The notes under the pieces: generated by a model
Told to the model about the DNA's origin: nothing
What the model saw: the letters and a program-made list of their open reading frames with translations, nothing else
Database searches by the model: none
Part shown: positions 12,386 to 23,060 of the stretch, one piece after another
How the letters are laid out: each line of letters starts with the position of its first letter
Position numbering within the stretch: position 1 is the stretch's first letter
Position numbers and translations under genes: made by a program
Source of the DNA: Guadua angustifolia
Taxonomy: Eukaryota; Streptophyta; Magnoliopsida; Poales; Poaceae
Assembly (NCBI GenBank): GCA_036346375.1
Contig: CM070520.1
Span: 45,403,854 to 45,467,853 of the forward strand
Length of the DNA stretch: 64,000 nt
Direction of reading: 5' to 3'

Positions 12386-12771
12386 GACGGGTATATTATT
12401 TCGGGTCCGGTTCGGGTCCGGGTCTCATTTTAGACCCGTGGGTATCCAGACTCAGACCCGTTACTAGAGAAGGTGAGGTGAGGTGAGCTCAAATAGATTA
12501 GTACACACCCTTGTCACAAGTCGCACTATAGCTCAATGGAAGGAACCTTGTGATTGAATCAAGAGGTCTTGTGTTCAAGCCCCATTCTAGCCCCTTTTTT
12601 ATTTTATTTGAATACCTCATGCATGTGTTACCTTAAGTCATGGTAACGGGTCCGGGTCCGAGTTTGGATCCGTGACTGACTTCGGGTCTGAGTCTGGGTC
12701 CAAACTTCGGATCTTGGGTCTGGGTCTACAGAGACTGGACCCGGAGGTACCCAGACCCGTTGCCATCCCTA
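12386..12771. mobile_element. hAT-like non-autonomous transposon fragment
   Basis: Both flanks carry diverged inverted repeats rich in GGGTCCGGGT and ACCCGGACCC motifs. The right end reads ACCCGTTGCCATCCCTA, the complement of TAGGGATGGCAACGGGT, a terminal sequence common on plant hAT elements. A matching left terminus is not visible, so the left end is truncated or joined within the Tat LTR. There is no transposase ORF. Confidence 0.5.
12521..12596 (+). other. tRNA-like core with A and B boxes
   Basis: TAGCTCAATGG at 12529-12539 fits a pol III A box and GTGTTCAAGCC at 12571-12581 fits a B box. The spacing of about 42 bases is as in a real tRNA gene. The stems are imperfect, so a functional tRNA is unlikely. 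It may be a tRNA pseudogene or SINE head picked up by the surrounding hAT-like element. Confidence 0.4.
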
Positions 12772-13494
12772 ACTGTACTACAACGAGTCGGTTGTAATAC
12801 TAATGTAAAAACGTTTTGAATCGTCAGATAGAACGTGCATTTCGCAGGGCATCTCAGAGACTCAAGGACGAACGTGCCTCATCACGGCGTTGTTTGCGCA
12901 CTTGGGCCAAAACGAGCAACTTACCAATTAAGTCCCACCGCTATATTACAGTACGTACTAGTATGTATTACCGATTGCCTCTCATGCCCACCGCGCGCAC
13001 ACACAGTGCGGCATATAGAAAGGAAAAGGATGTAGAGTAACGCGCAAGCCCACGGCGAATTCCACGGCGCGCACGGGCAGCTGTTTGCTCTCGAATCAAT
13101 AATTAAGAATAACTAATCTAGATAATTAGAGATATTAATCTTCAGCATTAAAAGACTGCTAAGATGTGATTAATTTACGTACTTCAAACTGACATATGGC
13201 TTACAGCAGATTTAATCGCTTGTTGCCGGTCTAATTTAATGCAGTGTAGATTGATATAGGCAGATAATCTTGATCAGCCTCGAAGAGTTTCGTGATGATA
13301 ATGTATCGTAAAACGATGACGATCATCGTAGATTAGACATAATGCACGATCAAATAACAAGAATAATCACATAGGGCACAGAGGCAAAACTTATTATTTA
13401 TTAGATTGATTTTTTTTGGTATAATGAGGTGTCATATTTATAATAAAAACCCACTAGATATATATATTCGAATTCGCTCGCAAAAAAAACCAAA
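12772..13494. other. No recognisable gene or repeat
   Basis: Mixed-composition DNA between the hAT-like fragment and the first RLK leader. Short ORFs at 12816-13040 have no recognisable motif and overlap in two frames. It may belong to the region upstream of the RLK array. Confidence 0.4.
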
Positions 13495-13620
13495 CATATT
13501 AAAACAACACCGTCACCGTCACCACGAGCTAGTGTTGACCAAGGTGTTTATCATCTCCATGCTTGCCCTACTGGATCGTCTCGGGCGCCGGCCGACACAT
13601 AAGTAGTTTGATGTTGATGC
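13495..13620 (+). other. RLK-array leader, copy 1, left half
   Basis: From CACCGTCACCGTCACCACGAGC to TGTTGATGC this matches the upstream or leader sequence repeated at 36380-36470 (with 42992-43030) and at 47985-48100. It is cut at 13620 by the CACTA element and continues at 33111. The last three bases, TGC, are the CACTA target duplication. Confidence 0.8.
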
Positions 13621-13980
13621 CACTACCTTAAAAAAGGTAATCTGCGGCGGTTCATGACCGTCATTAGTGGCGATTTTTGAACCGTCATAGATTTAATGCC
13701 ACTGATAATCGAGGATTATCAGTGGCGGTTTTTGAACCGCCACAGATAACATTATCTAAGATGATTCTAGCCAAAAACCACCACTGATACTTGCGTATCT
13801 GTGGCGGTTCTAGCCACAAACTGCTACAGATATACGATTATCTGTGGCTATTCTATCCACAAACCGTCACAGATACCCTAGTATTAGTGGCGGTTTTTGG
13901 CTAGAACCGCCACAGATACTCTTAGTATCAGTGGTAGTTCTAACCAAAAACCACCACTGATAACTCCAGACAACAAAAAT
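13621..13980. repeat. Left TIR and subterminal repeats of CACTA-1
   Basis: Alternating direct and inverted copies of about 20 bases: variants of TATCAGTGGCGGTTTTTG and of AACCGCCACAGATA, at least eight in 350 bases. Such arrays are the binding sites of the DNA-binding CACTA protein in En/Spm. The extreme end also folds on itself (TACCTTAAAAAAGGTA). Confidence 0.9.
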
Positions 13981-14189
13981 AAAAAACCGACATTTCGGGC
14001 TAGCCTCAGGCAGCGCTAGTTATGCCCTTTGAAACAGCATACATAAAGAACATGTACATCATACATATTGTAACAGATGTATACACAAAGTAGCATAAGA
14101 TTAGCCAGAATGAAACATCAATTTACACTTTGTAATGAGACAAAATTTAAATAATAAAAGACTAAACTAGTTTTCTAAACTATAATTAA

Positions 14190-16054
14190 GCCTATGAGTC
14201 TTCAGTGTTGGTTGGAGACACATGATGTGTAATATGAATATGGATGACTAGATCATTGTTGTCTTTGTCATAAAACTCGCCTTTTTTGTTGATGACTTCC
14301 TTCATGATAAGGTAGGCGAGCTGTCCCTGAATGGCTTGGATTTCAATAGGAAGCAGTCCTCCCATAGGCAACTTGAGGTGCTATAAATAGGAAAAATAAA
14401 TCTCAGAGAGTATATAGAAATTGAGTGGTGTGAATCAATATTTGATGTAAGCATGACAAACCTCTACGTCATTGTCTATTATTGTAAAAGCTAAGATTTC
14501 GCCCACGAAGTATCCACATAAATTTGTGCCTTGCGGCTGCTTGTGACACTGTAAAAATTGAATAAACTAAAATATCATGGAAGGAGTTATTTACTATAAA
14601 ATGCGATATAAGAATATTGATTGCGTGCGTACCGAAAATTTAGTACGGATTGAAAGGGATTTGTGGTATAGGTGGTATCTCGAGCTCTTCTTACAATATC
14701 TTTCGAACGCCTCATTCATTAGAATTATTAGCTCTTCGTAGTCTTTTTTATCTTTATTCAGCGGGTCCATGATCAGCATATTGCTCTTTGGTAGAGTAAT
14801 TACTACGAGAATCTAGTGGAATCTACATACACATGTATGATACATAGTCATTAGTCCTAAGATCAGAGTAAAGAACAAAATTAATGAGTAATTTAACTAG
14901 CTAGTGAGAAACTAACTTAAAATTGTATGGTAAAAGTATAAACTCCTTGTCTTATAGCTTGATTAAAGTGTTATATACGTATTTCTCGATCTCTTTGGTA
15001 CTCTTTTGATTTCGGCCTGGCAAACTGTTCCCAAGTCGAGGAATCCCACTGGCCCCTTGGTTCTTCTTAGTTCGATCATCTCGTATTTAGATAAAGAAAA
15101 AGTTAGACATGACATTTATCGGTATTACATGAATGTAGACCATGATTTATATATTAGACACTTACAATGACCAGCATCTCAAAAAAGATATGTCGAGGGC
15201 GTCGTGATATTACAAGTTGTGCAAGTTATCGAATTCTATCATAAGCAGCCACCTCCCTCATCGTGAAAATGTTCCTCTCGAAAAATGGCAGTGATCACCT
15301 TCGGGAGTACCGCTTGGTTGGATCGCTCCATGTACCAGGTATGTAATTGCTGCATCATGAGTGTTAGACTATTTAATTTTGAAGGGGTGACTAACGGTTT
15401 TCCCAGCTCGAATTTCAATCTTTCTTGGTTATCTTGTACTTTAGACTTTGCCTTGCCCTTACTTTTTTCTCACACAACATCATACTCTGATCTGACTTCG
15501 CCTGATCTAGCTGATACGGCCTGTCTAATGTACCATTTCTTCAGATCGGGGGTTATAATTAGTTTTTCCTTTGAAGTATTCACACTAGCCATGTTTATGT
15601 GGTCCTCACTTGACTTTTTTGCTGCTTCATCTTGCTTTATCGCTATTTCAGGCTCAAGTGCTGGTGATGGATGCGCGAGTTCTAAATGGTCCAAGATGAT
15701 GTCACGCTTGTACCATTGGATGAATCAGTGGATGGCACTTTCTAGAGTTGTAACCTCGTCGTTGGAGGGCATTTCCAGCGCAATGTCGGCAAATTGTAGA
15801 AGTACCGTGTCCACCTAGATCTTTGCATAACCTGGCGCTATCGGAGAGTTGTGCAAAACACCCCTTCTTGGCATGGATAAGCTATTCCTATACCAGCTTG
15901 TAAGAATATGTTCATGACGGGTATGTTGAGCTGGCAAGGTGTGGGGTCTTGTATGTCGTCCACAGGATAATGGGTGTTATCCAGTTCTACAAATGGCATG
16001 GACGCGCAACTGATGCGATGATTCGTAGGGCTGGAGAGAAGGTTGTGGACTTGC
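14190..16054 (-). pseudogene. C-terminal part of CACTA-1 tnpA-like gene with Ulp1 (C48) protease domain
   Basis: Reading leftward, 16054-15838 is open and continues the frame interrupted by the solo LTR. 15694-15470 encodes KQDEAAKKSSEDHIN, an echo of the Transposase_24 region. Nearer the end, MLIMDPLNKDKKDY (about 14779) supplies the catalytic D region and QPQGTNLCGYFV (about 14530) the catalytic Q and C of Ulp1-type cysteine proteases. The His motif reads FH then a stop where W is expected, so the protease is broken. The product ends near 14200. In plant CACTA elements such Ulp1 domains are recurrent captures whose role is unclear. Confidence 0.7.
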
Positions 16055-16059
16055 GACTG

Positions 16060-19000
16060 TGTCGGGACCCGAATGTGCAAATCCGGACCCTCTGTGTTTC
16101 AGCACTACTCCAGGATCACGCTAGCGCACACAGTATCAACATCGGTACATATCACAGACATATCCAACGAAATAGTAAAGTACTTTGATTAATTATATAA
16201 AAAGAGTTGGTTGACCGACCTTATGGTCGAGTTACAACGATACGCCTCGCAGGGCGAAGACTTATTAAAATATCCAAATGCAGCGGAATAAAATAAACTC
16301 GTGGCGCCAACCAATTTGCCACAGGCAACTGACTGGGCTCGCTCCCTAGTTTGTCGGCTCCTGATACTCCTCCTCCCGAAAGGGGTTGCTTCTTCTTCAA
16401 GCGAAGTTGTGTTGTTGTGGGGTGAGTACTTTGAGCACTCAAACAAGTCATGTCTGAGAATGCAATGCTAATATTCTACGTGCATGGCTTAGTACAAAGG
16501 GTAGGCTATGGTTCATTTGCAGTACAGCATTTCAAGATAAATAGTAGTAGATTGTAAAGCAGTAAAACAATAATAAAGGTAATAACTTTCACAATTACTT
16601 TACAGTTAAAACAGTTCTCATCCTAGATCATGTTCATCGTTACCATCCCAAGCAATTTCCACAACCAGTTATTTTCATGAAAATCTAACCCTTGACTGTA
16701 ATCACCGAGTGATGCTCATTACAGTGAGCACGGCTATTCGAATAGTTTGTACACTCTGCAGAGGTTATACACTTTACCCACAAGATACAGTCAAATACCA
16801 CCAAGGCAAGTAACCGCAACAAAGCTTTTCCAAAGGTTCGTCTAAACCCAGTACTGCCCGCTAAGGTTTCAACACTGGAGGGATTGGTTACCACACCCAG
16901 GGCCCCCCTCTTGCGCCATGTGAGTTCTCACCCGCTCCTCCGGGCCCCACACCACCACGACAGTACCGTAGAATAGATTTCCCAGTTTACTCAGCTAGGC
17001 CCGTCCCATTACGGAACTTGTGGTTGTATGAAAGACTCAGTTCAAAGGCTCACAAGGTTAAGTCCTTAGTTGACCGAGGCAAGACTAACCAAGTGTGATC
17101 TCAAATATCCAAAGCCAATAAAAACCAAATACGACCGTCCAGTTGCCACTCTTGGCCCACCAGAAACAATCTTGCCATTTGCCCCAGTCTAAATCATTTT
17201 TCCACCCCGGTTCTTTACCATTGCACCACGTGCCATCATCATCTCCATAATACATGTCTCATTTTTCAAACACATTCCATATCTCATTAAGTCAGTATTA
17301 ACTTTGGTATTCCAAAATCATGACATGTCCACGTGGCAGAGCTAAGCATACTACTTCGGTCTAATCAACCCATGTTGGCAATTTATTAATGTCCAACTAT
17401 TAATCCACAACCTAGGGTGACAAAGGATTCACGGCCTACAATCATATATGACAAGGTGGCATACAGCAACTAGGCATTTAACTAATCCCAAAACTTATTC
17501 AAGGTCATTTCTATCAAATTAGCATGCAGTAGTTTAAATCAAAATAATTTGCTAGAATAGGTTCAACATGATCAAACACAACTTGCCTTCAAAAAGTACT
17601 GGTTCTGGTTCTTGAGCTTTCCCCTGGGTCAGAACTTCTCCCTCGAAACCGTCGTGGACTTCAACGTCTACGCGTAACGTATACACAAAACAATAAAATA
17701 AATAAACAGTAGACAAACAGTGCTCAAAAATTCAATTAAAATTCATAAACAGAAAGATCACAATTTTACAAATTTATAGAAATTGGAATCACTCAAATCA
17801 GAGTTAAAATGCGAAAGTTATAAGCATTTGAAGTTTCAAAATACATTTAAAATCAATAAACCGAATTAAATAAATATTTTTCTTTTTCGGGAAAATTAAT
17901 TATTGCGTCATCTATGACACGTGTCGCCACCAGAGAGTGACACGTAGCCTAGCTGACGTCATCCCCAAACCGTCTTGGTCGACGCCAAGATGACGTCATC
18001 GTGACGTCAGCATGGCTCGGCCATCTCACCGACAAGTGGGTCCCACCGTGACGTCAGCATGATGTCACGGTGGCGTCACACGACGGTGCGGCTTGGTGAC
18101 GGTGGGCCCACGTTGTCGGCGTCACCCACAAGACAATACTTCGCTGCGGGCGACTGACGTGTGGGCCCGTGTTGTCAGCGTCACATGCACAGTGAAGAGC
18201 GACGTGGCACTACGGCTGCCCTTAGATCCACATCTAACGGCTGAGGTTTGAAGTTCTGTTTCGAGGGCGACGTGGGCTCACCTCAGCGGTCGGATGGAAA
18301 TCGTCCAGCTGGCGAGGCTCGTGAGATCCGGCGACGTTGCGGCGGCGTGATCCAACCGGAGACGGAGACGATGACGTGGCCGACGACGCTCCCGTGCTCC
18401 TCCGACGTGAAGAGGTAACGCTCCCGACGCGGCTTGACGTGAGGGACTCCAAGGGACCAACGGCGACGGTGGAGGGTGACCGGCGACGGCGGAACGGCTC
18501 AAAGAAGTGCGGCGGACTGCTTGGGGACTTCGGCGAGCTCGTGCGGCGAAGCGGTAGCGTCTCGGGCGGCGTGAAGTGTCTGGTGGATCTGGCGCAAACC
18601 AAGGAACACAGGAGAGGCGGCGTGCATTAAATAGGGGCTCTAGGAGTCCGTCTTGCTTCGAAACGCGAGGAGTCCGTGGGCGGCGTGAGTCCGTGATGAC
18701 TCGGGTTTGGGTGACGGGCGCGACGTGAGCCCTTGGATGAAGATCGGACGGCTATGGCGCTAGGGTTTCCCGAGCTGGGCCGCACAGTACTCGGCCCAAC
18801 ACTATTCATTGGGTTTTTAATTCCCTTCCGAATAAAACTAATTCCCAAAAATAAAATAATTCATTTGAGGCCTTAAAAATACAAGAAAAATTATGGAAAA
18901 ATTCTCAAAAATATTTAAGGACATTTGTGACTCAAATAAAATATTTGCAGCAAAACTTTATTTTAACTTTTCTAATATTTAATTAATTTGGTGAATGGCT

Positions 19001-19094
19001 TAACTCCAAAAATAAATCCAAATAAATTCCAAAAATTCCTCAAAAATTCAAAATACCAATTAAACACAAGAAGAGCAAAAATTGGGGTGTTACA
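16060..19094 (-). mobile_element. Solo LTR, 3.0 kb, Del/Tekay-like, TSD GACTG
   Basis: The perfect 5-bp duplication GACTG (16055-16059, 19095-19099) flanks ends TGTCGGGACCC and GGGGTGTTACA. Read on the minus strand it starts TGTAACACCCC, a start common in long-LTR gypsy families of the Del/Tekay type. The length (3035 bp) and lack of gag-pol support a solo LTR. It splits the CACTA-1 tnpA-like gene, and removing it with one TSD restores the frame. GC-rich ORFs at 18230-18850 are not recognisable proteins. Confidence 0.9.
17954..18056. promoter_or_regulatory. Four TGACGTCA palindromes within the solo LTR
   Basis: TGACGTCA occurs at 17954-17961, 17991-17998, 18002-18009 and 18049-18056, with further TGACG half-sites up to about 18090. 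TGACGTCA is a strong bZIP (CRE/as-1-type) binding site in plants. Four perfect copies in about 100 bases is well above chance. Transcriptional use is inferred. Confidence 0.55.
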
Positions 19095-19099
19095 GACTG

Positions 19100-20185
19100 G
19101 CTCATAGCTTGTTGTATTTGTTGAACTTTTTCTTATATGGTGCCTTATATTTCTCGAAGAACTCTTTCCTTCATCTTTTCCAATTCTTGTTCGGCACGCT
19201 CTTCTTTGGCTCTCTTCTGACTCCGATAAGAGTCTTTGTGCTCTGGTAATCCCATCTTCCAGCGAACCTTGACCCCAACTCCTCGTGTCCGATCAAGGTG
19301 CTCTTTGTTTCACAGGGCCGCTATTAGTTCGTCTTTCTCCTTATCTGGGTAGAAAGTTTTTTGGCTGGACTCGATGTGCAGCTCCTGAACTCTTTGCGAC
19401 ATTGCTTCATCATTGCTGCTTTTGAATGATAACGCCCCACCAGACGTGATAGATGCCCTCGCTAGCACATAATGCTTGACTCAGTTTTGTAGTCCGGTCA
19501 AGGGATTTGTGCTAGTCAATCGGACCACATCTAATTCTTGCCTCTCCTATTGTGGAATTTTACCCGCGTACCCACTCGTGCCTAGTCTGTGGGGGTGAGT
19601 ATTCCTCCTTGCGATGTTTATGTGGTCCTCACTGGACTTCTTTGCTATTTTATCTTGCTTCATCGCCACAAACTCATCCCAATATGGCTCTAATTTTGGA
19701 TAGTCTCCGATAGCTGATCAGTTTTTCTTCACAGACTTTGTATTCAGCCTCGCCTTGAAATTTCTCCATGCCGCATCCATGGTCATCAACGCATCGCGAC
19801 GCATGAGTTCTTGGGTTTCTTCGGGGAATTCGAAGGTTTCTTTGAGCTCTGTCCATAAATCCTCTTTTGTGGCGCTGGGCACTTTGTGCCAATCCAAATA
19901 GGTGATTGGCAATTTATCCCTTACGATGTACCCACATGTTGACCTGTATTTTACTGCTGATTTCCATGGTATAACAGGAGCCCCAGCATCTAAGACCTCC
20001 GAGATGGTATACCGGCTTTCAGGTTTCTTAGTTTTCCCTTGGCCTCGATGTCTTGCAACGGAGCATCATCTGCAGCGGTAGAGATCTCAAAGATCTTCGG
20101 TGATTTGATCGATGTTAAGATACCGGCTCAGGCTCGGGTTGGAAGTCTCCTCCATTACAGGCTCGGGATTAGGCTCCATAAGAAC
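19100..20185 (-). pseudogene. N-terminal part of CACTA-1 tnpA-like gene, Transposase_24 domain
   Basis: Leftward translation gives TISEVLDAGAPVIPW, then LPITYLDWHKVPSATKEDLW, ETFEFPEETQEL, MDAAWRNFKARLN and HRLGTSGYAGKIP. The last is the 'HRLGxGGYxxxxPxW' signature of the plant Ptta/En/Spm family (Transposase_24). It starts near 20180 with MEPNPEPVMEE. Stops at the TED*, KKN* and KIPQ* positions and at least one frameshift break it. The C-terminal part continues beyond the solo LTR. This class is thought to bind CACTA subterminal repeats. Confidence 0.75.
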
Positions 20186-20801
20186 TACATTTCCACTCAA
20201 AACATAATTTATAGTTAATTTTAGAGTAAAAAATAGTTTTTGAAGAAATGTTGATGTGGGTCAGAAGTCATAATATTTAAGGTTATTTTGCTAACAGGAT
20301 TTATATGCAAAGTATGAGAAAATGAGATTATTTCTTTATAATAGGGTAGTCTTTACTTTGAGAAGCGTTCGTAAACTGATTTTATAAATTTTAGGGTTTA
20401 GACAAGATATTATATTTATCGCTGAAATAGCTTATATGGTATTCTAAGTTTTATATTGTGTGATTACTTACTCATTTTTCTATCATTAGTAGGAAAATGA
20501 AGTCTTTTATGAATTTAATCCAAATTAGATCTTTTATCAACTAATAAGATTTTGACTTTAGGAATATTTCGAGATTAGCTCTACATAAAAATATTATCAG
20601 TGGCGGTTTGAAATTTGCTGACATACACATCCACTTAACATGCCAAAATTCACATCCAAAAGCCCTAGTCATACACTTCTTTATCGATGCATATTTCAAT
20701 ATCAAGTAGTTTTTTCAAGATTTTACAAGATGACGATGCAAGATTTGTTTTACCAAACCAAAAGGAAGCGATCACACATATCACTTAGTATGATATTTTA
20801 A
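20186..20801. other. CACTA-1 interior, AT-rich, probable intron
   Basis: No ORF. One isolated subterminal-type motif, TTATCAGTGGCGGTTTG, occurs near 20597. Position upstream of the Transposase_24 exons suggests intron of the leftward gene. Confidence 0.4.
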
Positions 20802-20896
20802 GGGCCTATTTGGACACAAGAACTTCATAGGAATTTTGCATGAATAGTTCAATTGTTGTAGGAATCAGGAAAAATTCACGCATTCCAGATGGGGCC
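20802..20896. mobile_element. Tourist-like (PIF/Harbinger) MITE, TSD TAA
   Basis: The 95-bp element has terminal inverted repeats GGGCCTATTTGGA and TCCAGATGGGGCC (complement GGCCCCATCTGGA) and TAA on both sides (20799-20801, 20897-20899). These are typical of Tourist-like MITEs. The Reina retrotransposon inserted right at its right edge: the Reina TSD TAAAG (20897-20901) overlaps the MITE's TAA. Confidence 0.75.
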
Positions 20897-20901
20897 TAAA
20901 G

Positions 20902-21292
20902 TGTTACAGTACATGACTAGGGTATATGTCCCACACAGAAAAAAAACAAGTCGGTAAATTTGTTAGGAATATCTTACCTTTCCTTAGAGTCTTATCTTTC
21001 TATCCTTAGCATATCTTTACTAATTCTATCTCTAAAGATTCTATGTTCTAGTTTGTTAAGAGATTGTAAGCTGGAAGGCATATCTAATAAATAGGAAGAA
21101 TAACAAGGCTGGAGGCAAGTTTGGATTGCCAAGAAAATACCTAGCAGACGCTGCCATCGTCAACTGGCCGGTGGCGCCGTTTAGCCAATATCCTACCATA
21201 GGTCGCCGTCGAGTTCCGACGTCATCCTCCACGAACTCCCGCTCTGGTTTGAGGCCGGGTACGCGATTGTTCGAGAAAGAACATCCGTATCA
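20902..21292 (+). repeat. 5' LTR of the Reina element
   Basis: Starts TGTTACAGT and ends CCGTATCA. Beyond the first 70 bases it differs from the 3' LTR at only about 20 positions, mostly transitions. The first 70 bases are far more diverged. Confidence 0.92.
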
Positions 21293-21295
21293 ATA

Positions 21296-21306
21296 GGTAT
21301 CAGAGC
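21296..21306 (+). other. Primer-binding site of the Reina element
   Basis: GGTATCAGAGC lies three bases after the LTR end and is complementary to the 3' end of plant initiator tRNA-Met, the usual primer of minus-strand synthesis. Confidence 0.85.
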
Positions 21307-21320
21307 CGAGCGATCCACCC

Positions 21321-22630
21321 ATGGTTCAACCGGAAGATCGCGTCGCTGGAGTCGAGAAGGGGCTGGCGGAACTGCGCTGCCTCATGGAGCAGAAGGAAAC
21401 CGCCATGGAATCAAGAATTACAGCCTTGGAGAACAAACTAGACAAAAGGATGGATGACCTGATCCGTCTCCTAGGCAAGCGATCGGCCGAAGGCATCACC
21501 ACAGGAACGACCGGAAGCGGGGCACTAGCTCCAGGGAACCGCACCGAGAGTGTCGAGGTTGAGGATAGCGAGGTGGATGTCAACACGGGGGAGCGCATGC
21601 AGATCTCGGGTGGTCATCTTGATCGCCGTTGGACTCCGCGGGCACCCCGGTATGAGCTTCCAACCTACGATGGATCGAAGGATCCCCTGCTGTGGCTCAA
21701 GCAGTGCAAACGCTTCGGGAAGATTTACCAGATTCCAAAAACAGAGTACGTGAAGATGGCCGGCGCTCATCTGAGAGGGGAAGCGCAGGAGGTTCTGGAC
21801 AACTGGGAGTTGGAAGACAACAAGATCAAATAGGAGGAATTCTTCGAGACCTTCCTCCAAAGGTTTTCCAGGTATTCTTCCTCGGGACCTCTGGGAGATC
21901 TCTCCAACCTTAAACAGGGGGAAGAAAGGGTTGAGGTTTATGCATGAGAATTTCAGCGCCTCCTCGCCCGTACCTCGGGGTTGAAGAAGAATGACCAGGT
22001 GGAGCTGTTTACCGCCGGATTAACGGCGACACTGGCGGCGGAGGTGCATCGAGACCGACCCCGGGACCTCATGGACGCAGTGGGGCTGGCACGGGAGGCT
22101 AAGCAACGGGAAGATGTCTGGCTCGCGAAGGTGGCACAATCTTGTCTTCACCGCCCTCGACTGGCGTTTGGCCGAGGTTTGGGAGTGGCCGCGCCGACCT
22201 ATGCGAGCGGTGGTCCAGTCGGAGGGACAGGGCGACCTCCGCCTTCTCTCCCATCGGCAACGGCCGTGACATTCGTAGCCACTCCACGCGTCAGATCAAC
22301 CGCAGCCCTGACGTCACGTGAGCCAAGAGGGTGCGATCGGTGAGCTCCAGGCGTCATCCGCAAAGATCGTCTCCCATCGCCGACGTCTCACTCCAAATGA
22401 AATGGCCGAGAGGAGGGCAAAGGGCCTCTATTTCAATTGTGATGAGGCCTTCTCCCGCGGACATCAGTGCAAATGCCTGTTCTTGTGTGAGGTGGTTCAT
22501 GAAGGTGAGGAGGAGGAAGAGGAAGGCCGACAGGAAGAAGAAGAGGCTGCCGCACTTTCTGCCGTGGCGGTGAAGGGTCCAAAGGGAGGCAATATGATGC
22601 AGGTGCCCCTGACAACGGCAGGCTGGTAGC
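21321..22630 (+). pseudogene. gag: gag of the Reina element
   Basis: It opens at ATG 21321 (MVQPEDRVAGVEKGLAEL), then a coiled-coil stretch, then YDGSKDPLLWLKQCKRF, the plant gypsy gag core. An in-frame TAG at 21831 replaces an expected W. The zinc knuckle FNCDEAFSRGHQCK lies near 22440, a Cx2C-type motif as in other Reina gags. Further stops (about 21945, 22628) and a frame change follow. It would form virus-like particles if intact. Confidence 0.8.
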
Positions 22631-23060
22631 TCTTGGGGCTGGTAGACAGTGGCAGTACGCACAACTTTTTGAGCAGCTACACGGCCGCGGTGATTGGTGT
22701 GTGCTAGGAGCCCAGCGGTTCCCAAAAGGTGCGTGTGGCCAATGGAGAGGAGCTTCCCTGCCTGGGGCGGGTGACGCATGGTGAATTTTCAGTCGGGGCC
22801 CATAAATTCTTTGCACCATTCCTCGTCATCCCTCTTCAGGGGTTCGACGTAGTTTTGGGGGTGCAGTGGCTCCAGACACTCGGGGATATCCAATGGAATT
22901 TTGATTCCCTCAAGATGATGTTCGGACTAGCGGGGCAACAGATTTCCCTCCAAGGCCGCATTCCAGAGCAGGAAGCGCTTGTGCATCAGATGGAGGGGCA
23001 CGGTGATCATGCTATTGAGGCACTTCTGGCCGAGTTCAATGATCTTTTCCAGGAGCCATA
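22631..23060 (+). pseudogene. Aspartic protease region of the Reina element
   Basis: LVDSGSTHNF (about 22645-22675) is the retropepsin active site. The segment 22729-23061 is open (FDVVLGVQWLQTLGDIQWNF), the conserved flap and end of this domain. A TAG at about 22706 replaces what is normally Q. Confidence 0.8.

Noticed and set aside
12816..13040. Two overlapping ORFs of 66-74 residues
   Set aside because: No motif, overlapping frames, no codon-bias or context support.
15285..15818. 177-residue + strand ORF
   Set aside because: It is the shadow of the leftward tnpA-like gene; the minus strand carries the conserved motif and continues the broken frame.
18234..18848. GC-rich arginine-rich ORFs on both strands
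   Set aside because: They are in the U3/R region of a solo LTR, overlap in several frames and show no domain.
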